Shown here: in pieces, positions 24,001 through 35,000 of the stretch
Layout of the letters: each line of letters begins with the position of its first letter
Position numbering within the stretch: position 1 is the stretch's first letter
From: Acorus gramineus
Lineage: Eukaryota; Streptophyta; Magnoliopsida; Acorales; Acoraceae
Direction of reading: 5' to 3'
Assembly (NCBI GenBank): GCA_030737835.1
Contig: CM060847.1
Coordinates: 23,422,876-23,486,875, forward strand
DNA: 64,000 bases
Position numbers and translations under genes: made by a program
Notes under the pieces: model-generated
What the model was told of the DNA's origin: nothing
Database searches by the model: none
The model's input: the letters and a program-made list of their open reading frames with translations, nothing else

Positions 24001-27000
24001 AATGAATATGTCGTACCCGTGTCCCCCAAGTTTTGGAAACTGGACATGACACACACACTTTAGACACGTCGCTATGTGTCCAAAATTCAAAAATAATTTT
24101 CTGAATATCAAACATGAGACACATGCAGCATGATATTGCAACGTTTGCTTAATAAATGTTGTAAGGTTTATGCTCACATGAAGCCAAATTATGTTAAGGT
24201 TTTAATGGAGTTGATAGTCGACACTATCATAGTTGTATATATTGGAGTCATTATATAGGCCTATTGGGCCTATTCCCGGAGGCCCGGGGGTTGGGGGGCG
24301 TTCCCCCTGGGCTGCAGCCCCACACCCCCCCCAACCCCAAGTCGGATTTTTGTCATGGGTATTTTGATCTTTTTCTATTTCTAGGGTTTGTACATCTTGT
24401 AAATATATAAGGGACTTTTCGACCTCCATTATTCAATATAACATTATTTCATTTATTTCTTCTGTATCAACCTTTTAAAGTTTATGGATGTATGCTCCAT
24501 TTTTTCAAATAATCATTATATAACATATTTTGGTTATTTATATATTCATTGTTGTGTTTGTTTCCTAATTATTCAAGATTCAATGTGTCACACCGTCTGT
24601 CTCATATTGGTATCCATGCTCCATGGTTCAATATAGATTATAGAGTGCACATGGAAAAAATTCAAAAGCTGGTGCTTACCAATGCAACAAAGAACCGGGC
24701 CACCACCTTTGATGACTTGATTGCAGAAGACTGCATCCAGGTTTTTCTAACTGCCATGCGCTCTGAAAAGTGATTTGATGCTGAGAGGATACCTATAAAG
24801 ACTTGGATTGGACTGTCAGGCAGTGGACTGGCCTTCCATTTCTCTGACATGTCCAACACTTGCTGCAGTGAAAAACTTCGATGTGAAATGGGAAGCGACG
24901 TGGCATGGAGTGAGTGCACATCCACATCTCCTTTAATCGCTAAGCCTGTTGCATCTTCAAGAGTAAATCCCTAGCATAGAAAAAACCATATTCATGGTGA
25001 AGGGATACACTTAGTACACTGACACAAAAGATTTTGCATGCATAAGAATGGATCTGTAACTGCGATAGGAGATTGGATTTTGAACCAGGCCACAATATCA
25101 TGTCAGAAAATTCAAACAAATTGAAGCATGAAACATAAATGAAAATCACCAAAATGAGAGAGCTTGAAGGACTAAAGACATACTGTCCGATAAGGGAATG
25201 AGGTCACATGTCGGCCACTAACACTGATGTGGTACCCTTCCACACCAGCTCTCACAGTTAGCACAAACAGTCTGCCCTCTACAAAAGGAAATGGCCATGT
25301 CATTTCTGGCTTCTTGTGCCGTCCTATGAATCGCATGAGCCACGAAGTCGTCTTAGATTCTTTTGAGTCTACTGTATCAGGGCGCCTCCATTTCTCACAT
25401 TTTCCAAACCCATCAACTGTCCAAAATACACAACAAAAAATTTGTGAATTTTTGCAAAATATATGATCTCAGAATTCAAATAGAGGTTGCAGAGTTTGTT
25501 AGGATCATCATATAACCAGAAGCTAAATTCAAGTACGTCAGAAGAAACAGTTGGATGCAGCAATGGGCCAAGTCAGGCTCAAGTTGGATGCGCACGCACG
25601 ATTGAAAGGCTTTGCTCAGACTCATATCCAACCCACATATGGGTCATGGCTCATGAACTACACTAGTTGAGTCAGATTACATAACCCACACCTGACCCCG
25701 CATGAGTGTCAAGTCAACACAATCAAACCCATCCATCCACCAATTTACTGGAAGATTTGGTTAACATTGGATGATGTTATTGGATCATTTTGGAGATCTA
25801 AGCAGACTAAGCTTCTATCATATTCATAATTTAAACACTCATATCTATCATTAATCACAAGATCATATAATCTAAAAATGAATCGAAAATTTGTCGGGAG
25901 AAAAAAAAAAGAGAATTTTTAAATATCAAAGTTTAGATTCATTTTACAGTATGGAATCAAAATTCGGCGACTTTTTTTTTTTTTTACCTCTCAGTATTTC
26001 AAGGTCTAAATCATTGTGAATTGTTTAGATTATGAAACTCTTTGATCCCCTTATGGTTAAAAGATGTTTACACCTCTTGTTTGCATGGTATCATGTCAAC
26101 CCGACCCAAATGGCAGGTGGATGAATCAGAGCCATCTGCTATGTATCTGACCCACAGGCTTATAAGCCAAATACCTTACATTCAACCACATGCACTATAC
26201 CAATACCATCATCCTAACTGGGAAATGAGTCGGCCTAATGATATGTGAAGCAAAAGCAGAATGGAGATATTAAAGAAAATTTTCTCCAGCAGAGAACTGC
26301 TTCCCAAGATACAATGCGGGATACATGACAAAAGAAAGAAGGTGAAAATTCCACTATAATTCATTAAACTAAAATAACAGAACTATGGGAATAGAAAGAA
26401 CATGGAAACTGAGTATCCTATACAATCTGAGACCTGACAGACAGATGTAGTCCAAAATGTAATCTTGCTCTAAGCTCAATCCCAGATCATTCATAAAGCC
26501 AATGTAGGATCCAAATTAATTATGCATTCAGTAGGCAACTCGCCCATGATGAAAAAACAAGGGTAGTCTAGTAAATCAATCTAACCATAAAAAATTTGTT
26601 AACATCAATTCCATAAAGCTATGTTCTCTAATTCTTTGTTTGGGATTTCCGATAACGCGAGCTTCCAAAACACTTATCTCATTAGAGAATGCAGACGTCA
26701 TCAGGTGTCGAAATCATTGACATCAAGACACTTCCACCCAATAAATCAATAAAATATATATAAGAAAACATAGATAAGTGGCCAGGAAAAGATACTAATG
26801 TGATAACATTGATATATAAAGAAACATGCATCAATAACAACAAAAGTTGAAATCATTGAAACATACTAACAATGCACATTACCCAATCATATAATCTTAG
26901 CAAACATAAATGCATCTAATGAATGGTAAGAAAAACAATCAAAGATTACTATAAAAGCAAGTAAGCTACTCATCAAAGTAAAATTATACCCATGTCGTCG

Positions 27001-27881
27001 TCATCCTTGGAAGACAAACCATCGCATCTCTGGGCCGACCCCCACTGCATCCTATAGCACGTGTTGTGTTCGATCACCGGCCTCTTGCTCCAATCCCCCC
27101 TAAGCCTCGGATTCAAATGCAGAATCCGCGGCGGCTCCTCCCCATCCACCGCCTTCAGCCCCTGCAACTCCACCATGAACTGCGACACCATCACCGTCGT
27201 CACCCCGTCCCGTAGCGTCCTCGCCCCTCGTGGAGGCACAATGTACTCCTCGTGCGCCTCGTGGGGCGTGCCCACAACCGTGATGGACGAGCCCGCGGCG
27301 AGCCCGCACGGGAGGAACACGAGGTACTCCCCCTCCGCCGCCGCCGCCGCCCGGAGGTCTGCCCCGCCCACCGAGACCGAGGACGGGCACACCACGGTCT
27401 CGGGATTCGCGACAACCTCGACAACGGACGACGCGTTCGCCGCCAGTTCAAACCCTTCCAGGTCCCGCCACGCGATCGAGCCGAGCGTCCACGCCTCGTC
27501 GGCCATCCTCTCGAGCTCCGACAGGTCCCGCCGCCGCCGCCGATGCCGCACCGCCACTTCGCCGCTGATCCGTCCGTACGGGTGTCTGAGGGGTTTGATC
27601 GGACGGCTGGCGTCCCCCGAAGGCAAAGGCGACGCCTTTTCGTCGTTTTCCAGCCTCCGATGGCTCACCGAGCCGACGAAGGGTCTCCCATTAGGGTGGT
27701 CGCGGTTTTCGAGGCCGACGAAGGTGTCGTCGCCGCTGAGCATCGACGCGATCTCGAGGAAGCGCGGGAATTTCAAGGAGATGAGGAGGAGGTACAGGGC
27801 GGCGGCGCATAGGAGGGCGTGCGAGAGGCGGAAACGCCTCGCGAGGGAGGCGGCGTCGGAGCCCTTCAGAGGTCTCTTCAT
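21052..27881 (-). CDS. Hydroxyproline O-galactosyltransferase (galectin + GT31, GALT2-6 type)
   Basis: Seven exons on the minus strand: 27881-26990, 25416-25184, 24970-24680, 22710-22582, 22489-22316, 21623-21516, 21255-21052. They join in frame with GT-AG introns to 676 residues, the usual length for the family. A type II membrane anchor lies at about residues 20-38 ([15 protein letters not shown]), a galectin-like lectin domain at about 190-400 and a GT31 catalytic domain at about 425-640. The acidic metal-binding motif is in [10 protein letters not shown] (Asp 528-530), and the C-terminal part has WVEQFN and the Cys-rich [12 protein letters not shown]. Arabidopsis GALT2-6 of this layout add the first galactose to hydroxyproline of arabinogalactan-proteins in the ER/Golgi. 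Exon 1 is extremely GC-rich and the rest AT-rich. Introns 3 and 5 hold related repeats, intron 3 with a nested LTR-like piece. The residues I can check are intact; which GALT number applies is not resolved. Confidence 0.96.
21675..22135. repeat. Intronic repeat in galactosyltransferase intron 5
   Basis: Shares GAACAATTTTTTGAATTTTG-like sequence, ATAGTT(A/G)TAT, TTCATTGTTGTG and the CTCCATAG/CTCCATGG end with a second copy in intron 3. It contains a TG microsatellite at 22011-22029 and many CGTGTCC/GACACG motifs. Non-coding; likely an old transposon. Confidence 0.55.
23985..24620. repeat. Second copy of the intronic repeat, split by an LTR-like insertion
   Basis: Aligns in order with 21675-22135 on both sides of the GC-rich block at about 24236-24475: on the left, the GACACGTCGCTATGTGTCC region through CATAGTTGTATA; on the right, AAAGTTTATGGATG through TTCATTGTTGTG and ATGCTCCATGG. 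The split shows that the block was inserted after the repeat arrived. Confidence 0.55.
24236..24475 (+). mobile_element. Short solo-LTR-like insertion in intron 3
   Basis: Starts near TATTGGAGTCATTATATAGG and ends near TCTTCTGTATCAACC, resembling the TGTTGGAG...TATCAACA ends of plant Copia LTRs with mutated terminal bases. Includes a very GC-rich stretch (GGCCCGGGGGTTGGGGGGCG) and, towards the right, TAAATATATAAGGGAC followed by ATTATTCAATATAAC as in an R region. No clean TSD could be confirmed. Confidence 0.45.
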
Positions 27882-28211
27882 CTTCTTCTTCTCCCCACTA
27901 TTGATGTTGCATTGTGTTTGGAAAAGATGGGATTTTTTTGGGGGAAAAATCGAAGTGGGTGTGGATCAAAATGGGGGTGGTTTTGGAGGACCCATCAATT
28001 CAAAAGAGGGAAATCGATAGAACCCAATTGAGGAAACCCCATCAAAAACCACTCTGGAAACTCTGTTTGGAAGGAGAGGGAGGGGAGAAGGAGAGGGAGA
28101 GAGAGAGAGAGGAGGAGAAAGTTTTCACTTTTTACTTTTCATTAATGGAGAGAGAGGGACTGGTTATTAATTATTGGAAAGTAGTTGGAGGTTTTCTATA
28201 AAAAGTTATTG

Positions 28212-28499
28212 TATACCCGAAAATTGAATATTTACAGAAATAGCCCCCCATCATATTTAGTGATAAATCACCCCCTTATTGGCATTTAGGGTTTCGTACC
28301 TTTGGATTCAGAGGATAATTCAGGAATGGGTTGAAAGAGGGATAAAAAAGTAAATTAAATAATTTATGGATAGGTCCCTCTCAGGAACTAAAAAGGAACT
28401 ATCATTTAAATCTAGGAACTAAAACCTAAATATGAAGAAGGGAGGGATCGATCACTAAATATGATGGTTTACGGAGACTTAAAAATAAAAATCCCTATA
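28212..28499. mobile_element. Inverted-repeat MITE upstream of the galactosyltransferase
   Basis: CATCATATTTAGTGATAAATCACCC at the left is mirrored on the right by GATCGATCACTAAATATGATGG, with weaker similarity out to TATACCCG and CCCTATA. About 290 bp, non-coding. It lies about 330 bp upstream of the galactosyltransferase start codon and so may overlap its promoter. Related in style to the 40393-41452 element. Confidence 0.5.
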
Positions 28500-29957
28500 T
28501 TTTTTTGTATAATGTATACTTTAATTTATTTATTTTTATAAACATATGTATTTCCAACATACATACACTTTATAAAAAAAAAAAAAATACTCCTCATTGA
28601 ATCTGAGTGGATGAAAAAGAAGCCAGAAGAAGATCATGCCATGATTATGATTCGTAAAAAAAAAAAAAAAAAATTCACGATGGTCTTACAATGTGGGACT
28701 ATTCTTCACAACCTCGACTTAGCGGGACTTAAAGCAATCGAAAAGCACAATTCATCGAGAACATGTTGCGCTCGTTGGGAACTCGTTATTTGATCCCCCT
28801 CTATTAAGTTTGAAATATTATTCTTAAAACAATATGTCAATTATTTTGATAATAATGGGTTGTTGACTTCCAAGATATTCGTATTTTGATGAATATTGCA
28901 TAATATATCCAATATAAATAATTTTTCTCTATATTTGTAAAAATATTTATTAAAGATTAGTAATGGTTTACTTTAATAATGTATTAGATTTTTTGTGTTT
29001 GTAAGTACCCTAAGTTTACAACAAGAGCACTTATATACTCAGCCTGTGTTTATTTTTATTTTTTAAATATTATACAAGTATATATCTCAGTGTATACTGA
29101 GACTGCACTATCATTTTCCTTAAGACCACCACCCATGACTAAACGTGCGTGGACAATTTATGGAAAAGTCCTCCCCATGAGCATGACATAACGTTAGGTC
29201 CCCTTCAATATTTTCGTGGTGTCTGAGCGAGATTTAAGGATTAGTGGACCCTGATTAAAAAATTCTCATATGGATCTAACTTCTAAAAATGTTCCCTATG
29301 GAGGTTATTTTATAAAATTAACCTCTAATGATGATCGCATGACAAATTCTGTCTTCGAATGAGTGGATTCACGTGAATAATTAAATCCATGAATATATAA
29401 TTTAAAATAGGGTTAAAGACATCTAAGTCCCTACAAACATGAAAAAATCCATATAAATATCTATTAAAATTGGGACAGACATACGAGTCCCTGAAAACTT
29501 AGAAAAACTCAATGTTCATTGTTCAATAAATAGAATTTAAAATAAAATTGAGTGATTTTACTTTAATATTAGACTATTAGTATATACTGGGTTACACTAC
29601 TGTATATTAGATTAGGAAAAATAATTTTAAAAAAAATGCATTCAACTCATTAAATATAATATTTTTATAAAGGTGTATTTAAAATTTTTAGAAATTTTGA
29701 TGATTACAAAAATGGTTGTTAATATTTTACTTGTTTGATGTGTATAAACTGCCATAGCTATGCTAGATAAGATAGAATAAGCCCAAATAATAATTTTAGG
29801 AAATGATTCATGTATGATCACAAACTCAAACACCAAATATATAACCAATCTTATAATGACTTGAAAAGTTATATAAACAAGCGAATAAATATATGTATAT
29901 TAATTTATGTATCTGAATCATGTGATCCAAATCTTAATCATAATAATAATAAATTAT
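28500..29957. other. AT-rich spacer with a transposon-end remnant
   Basis: A single end of the M3 family (GGGTTAAAGACATCTAAGTCC, then GACATACGAGTCCCTG) lies at 29408-29515 without a recognised partner. The block at 28610-28800 is slightly richer in GC and open on the + strand for 60 codons, but has no recognisable product. Confidence 0.45.
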
Positions 29958-29966
29958 TATTTTTAT

Positions 29967-31331
29967 GAGTGGTGATATCGAGGCCCCAAAATATAAGCCA
30001 CACTAACAAGCCCCATGAAGTTGTCATCACTTTATTGGTTGTTATTAGTTAACTTGTTGACTTTTTAAAAAAGGTAAAATGGCAAAATACAAATATGTTC
30101 TTCATTAAAAATCTATCTCATTAACCCAAATCCCCCCATTTTCTCTATTCGGTTATTACTTTTCCATGTGAATCTTGAAATCCATTTAACCATTTCAAAT
30201 TTTAAATTTTAAAATCCTTACCTAAATTACAATTGAACCTAAATTACACTAAAAAAGTTGGATATTTATTGTATTCAAATTTAAATAAAAAAACACATAT
30301 GATTACTATATGAATTAGTTACATCAAATACCTTTATTCACAACGATTTGTTACATTTACATTAGAACTGTTACATTTACATAAATATAACAAACAATTT
30401 CATTTACCTACCTAAATATTTTACATTCCATGCAATGTTTAAACAATTTAGAAACAGATTATATTTTCAATAGTCAGTTATATTTTATAGAAAATGTCAA
30501 ACACTTTTTTTATTGTGTGATACATTTAACAAACATATGTATTTGACTATTACAGTAATAAATGTAACAAATATAAATTACTATTTACATTGAAACAAAT
30601 GCAATACACGAATGAATGTTACATTCATAAATGTAACAAATATAAATCAATACATGCATGCGGTTGACTATTACATTTACGAATGTAACAAAAATAATAC
30701 AGATTTGAAAAATTACATTGTCAACAATGTAGCAGTAACATCAAACAAACTACTCATATATAAAATGTAACGGTATCGAGTGTTACATTTAGATATTGAA
30801 ACAAAAACAAATCAAAATGTGATAAATGACATTCAATACATGAAAAAAAATTGTGTTTAAATATTTAAAACAAAAAGCAAAACACAATTTTTTTACGAAT
30901 CTAATAATGTCAAACCTGATCCGAGAGACATTGATGTGAGATCCAAATAAAAAAAAAAAAAAACGATTTCGTGCCTTCTCCTCAAAAATAGAATTTCTGA
31001 TTTGCTCTCACGTATTCTTCATAAACAAAATCAATTCCGTAATGCAAAACCTCCTCATTTCGCATACAAGATAGATTTTCAATTGTTTCAACATTAATGG
31101 TTTCTCCGGTCCCTCTCACAATTCTTCTATCCAATTAATATTGTTGCAAGATTTTAAGAATTCATTAATGGTGAATAAATACAGAATTTTCAGAATTAAA
31201 TGATACTCCACAATCATAGAGATTCATGTTAAGGTAGTTATCAAATAAGGGTATAATAGACAATGTACACTTGCCACATCATGAGGCTTGGTTTGGGACC
31301 TGTGAAGTTGGGGCCTAAGAATCATTATTGC
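29967..31331 (-). mobile_element. Mutator-like non-autonomous element, family M1, copy B (inverted)
   Basis: Perfect 9-bp TSD TATTTTTAT at 29958-29966 and 31332-31340. Along its whole length it is the reverse complement of copy A (for example GACATTGATGTGAGATCC here against GGATCTCACATCAATGTC there). 1365 bp. The TSD differs from that of copy A, so the two are independent insertions that happen to bracket the galactosyltransferase gene in opposite orientation. No transposase. Confidence 0.85.
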
Positions 31332-31528
31332 TATTTTTATATATTGTATGTATGATCTCTGATCATAAGCCTTGTAATCTTGATATCACTTAATCAGGCA
31401 AATCATTATCAATTCAATTATCCAAAAAAAAAAATATTTGTATTTGTTGTGAATCGAAAAGGTCCAAATCCAAATAACAATATTCATATTTAAATACAAT
31501 ATGTATTTTTAATGCATTGATAGTCTCA

Positions 31529-31692
31529 GGCTAACACAATACATGAAATCACTATAATTTACTAAGTCACTTATCATAGTATAAATTTAAAAATATTCAA
31601 ATTGTATGTAGGCTAACACAATATATGAAATCACTATAATTTACTAAGTCACTTAACATGGTATAAATTTAAAAAATATTCAAATTGTATGT
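31529..31692. repeat. 82-bp tandem duplication
   Basis: GGCTAACACAATACATGAAA starts at 31529 and again, with one change, at 31611. The two units differ at only a few bases, indicating a fairly recent duplication. Confidence 0.9.
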
Positions 31693-32094
31693 ATGCAATC
31701 GACAAGAGTGGGGATGGGATCCAATCCTGGATCTCGTTATCGTTGGTCCGCAGTGAGGGATTAACACGTGTTACCTCACATGTTTAACATATGAGTCATG
31801 AAACAATTTTAACCGCATGTCAATCCCACAGGGATTGACAAGAACTAATGGATCCAACACACTGATCTCAAAAAGTGTATGCGGAAACAACCAATTCTAA
31901 CATCTTGTAACAAATAGCCATTTACAGGTAGATGTCAAAGTAACAACCAATAAATATAGTTCTGAACAATACATGTCCCACTAGGATTTATTTCACTTCA
32001 ACTAAAATCAAAGCTTCAAAAGTGTGTGTTTTCACCTCAAATGTACAACATATCTGAATCACACATCTGGAGAGAGCTATCAGAGTGCACAAAC
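31693..32094. other. 3' flank of the SH3 gene
   Basis: Contains a moderately GC-rich stretch (GGGATCCAATCCTGGATCTC) of possible retroelement origin near 31715-31870, then the presumed 3' UTR of the minus-strand SH3 gene. No gene recognised. Confidence 0.4.
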
Positions 32095-35000
32095 CTAGAA
32101 GACTTCAGTGGATAATTTGCTCGCTGGAATATTCTGTCGTTTCTCCACGTAGGCCGACGGAAACCATCCAGCCTGGCCCCGACACTCTCCTTCGGACCAC
32201 CCCGAAGGAGTGACCTAATATGATCACAAGAATTCAAAAACATTTGCACAAAAATTAATTAAATGGGGGTGCATGAGTATATATATAACATACCAAGGAA
32301 AATTTAGCCATTTTGATCAGCTTAATACATTATTTTGTTAGCATCTTGGCATTGAAGTCTTGTCTAATCCAATCATTATAAAAAATTACTCTAGATATTG
32401 AAATAAAACATACCAATTTTTCTTAGCAAAAGATAATAATAAGTCATTCTCCTTAACTGATATATCATATTGCATCACATAAACAGATCACGAAATCATA
32501 TCAACATCAGGTCGAGTTAAACAGCAGCCTTGCACCATCGTATTAAGATCATCTACACAGTACGGAGGATGTCCCGGAAAATCCAATTTGGCTCCACAAT
32601 AAGCTGATGTAGTTTTATGATCAAATAGTTGTGTACGATTATTGCATGTGTTTAATACTTTATATTTTGGTGATGAGGAACCCCGACATTAGGTGAGAAA
32701 ACCTCGAATGCACCGAATCACCCACAAACACTGTGCATCATATTATCTCGGAGGGATTTGAACTCCAAACCTATGGAGTGTAAACCCATAGCTATAGCCA
32801 AAGAGCCAACCCCACACGGATACAAACATTTTCAAATGGCCACTAAAGTATCAAGAAACTCTTTTCACCCCTTAATGTTTCTTCAACCCCTCCATCAAAC
32901 CTCTGTAGCTTTGTCACCCCTTCATACCCTTTATGTGTTCAACTCTCCCCGAATAATTGAATTTGGTATGGTTGTCCATTCAAAGGAGACAAGGAAATAT
33001 GAAACAAAAGAGCTACCAGTCACTTTGTTTCAGTGTCTCCTCTCCTGGCACTAATGTGGGGTGGGTGAAGTTTTTTTTTAATTAGTGCATGATTAATGGC
33101 ATGTAGAGCCAAAAAAACTTCATAAAAGTGTAGGACTTCAGTAAAATATAATTTAAGCATTTTCGATACTTTAAATGTGTGTAGCGGAGAGGATGCTTTA
33201 ACATGCAGATTCAGCAGTAGCTATAAATGTGATCATGAAAAAGAAACAGCATGTTGATCTCTACTTTATCCTCTCTGTCTACTAAAAACATTACTGGCCA
33301 CAAATGTTCTTATGGATAAAGCATATTGGACAAGATGTGAAGATGCAGTAATTTCATGTCCATGAAAGGAAAAAATAAACCTTTGTCCAACATTAATTTG
33401 CGAAGACATTGCATGGACGATTGGATGTTACTGATCCAACTTTGTTTTGTGAAGGCATTGGATGGGCATTACAGACAGGAGGAGATTAAAGTACCTGGCG
33501 AACAACAACGTAATCACCCACTGCCAAGCTCAGTTCCTTCTCAGATTCTGAATGGAAATTATGTATTGCCTACAACAACAAAAATTGGAAAAAAAAATTG
33601 TTAATTTCATGCAATGAAACATTGATGCAGGGAAGCTGTTCATAGACCAATCCAGTGCCTGATTGTCAGAGATGGAACTGGTTTAGTTGTGCGTGTTTGG
33701 GCTGCTCAAGTTGGTTTTTAAATTCATGAGCTGAGCTATGTATGCCGCCAACTGGTTTTTAAATCATATTCAGTTATTGATTTAATTAAGGGAAAAATCC
33801 ATATAACCCCCTGAAATCTGACTGAAATCCATATAACCCCCTGACATTTCTTAAAATGCATATAACCCCCTGAAAACACCTAGTAAATCCAAATAACCCC
33901 CTAAATGAAATTGACTTTTATAGATGATGAATATTTTGTGAATATTATGTTTGGTTAACCCTGGTAGAAGATATAGTATATAAAAAAAACCCTACAATGT
34001 GTTAAAAATACAAAAAATCTTCTATAAATGACGATTGTACCCCTCCAGATAGAGTTTTATACTATATCCAAAGAGGGTAAAATCGTCATTTTCATATGAT
34101 TTTTCACATTTTTAACACATTGTAGTGGTTTTTTTTAGTCAGGGTTAACCAAACGAAATATTAGCAAAATATTCATCATCTACTAATAAAAATTTTATTC
34201 AGGGGGTTATTTGGATTTACTAGGTGTTTTCAGGGGGTTATATGGATTTCAGTCAGATTTCAGGGGGTTGTATCGATTTTTCCCTTTAATTAATTATTGA
34301 TTATAAGATGTGGACTTTTACAGCCCCTTCCATGCTTGTGATTCGTTCTTCTTCCCAATTTGGATCGTTGAATTATAAATACAAACGGATGGAATTATGT
34401 TTTGGGTTGAACAAAGGGCAGGGCATGTTACAAAACTTTGTAAACACTGTTCTTTTTTATGATTGTTTAGGAAATTCAAAGGACTCTGATGACTACAGTA
34501 GAAAGTTTACCTCTGCAAGGAAATATGGAGATTTTTCCAAGCTCTGATTCGATGAAACTGTAAGGGGAGCCGGGGGAGGAACCGAGTCTTTTTGTTGTTT
34601 CTCTGAGACCATCTACAGGTTTCAACACACAAAAGAAAGTCAATCTTCAAAATTAACAGATAACTGAATCTGGGTGGTGGAAAGCTACCTCAGACTGAAC
34701 CTCATGCAGTATTGCTGTCACCCTCTGATGATATCCCTTCTCTGCCTCAACCTTTATGTAAAGATTAAAAAAAAATCATTATATGCTCCAACAGAAAGGC
34801 ATTTAATCCATATAACAAAATAATTAATCAATACCATCGCCACGAGTCGTTGGAAAGTCAGCCTCTGCTGTTGCGCTTCAACAGCAGCAAGAGCAGCAGC
34901 TGCCTCTTTTCCCAGAACTGCCATGTTTGCTTTAAGTTCATGCATTTTGGCTTCAGAATGTTGCAGCTTTACAGTATTCTCAGTAATAGGAGCTTCCCTT

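Noticed and set aside
27061..28020. 319-codon + strand frame
   Set aside because: Antisense of GC-rich galactosyltransferase exon 1; the minus-strand frame matches a known family and splices correctly.
18481..31331. M1 copies A and B acting as ends of one composite transposon carrying the galactosyltransferase
   Set aside because: Each copy has its own different 9-bp TSD on both sides, so they inserted separately.
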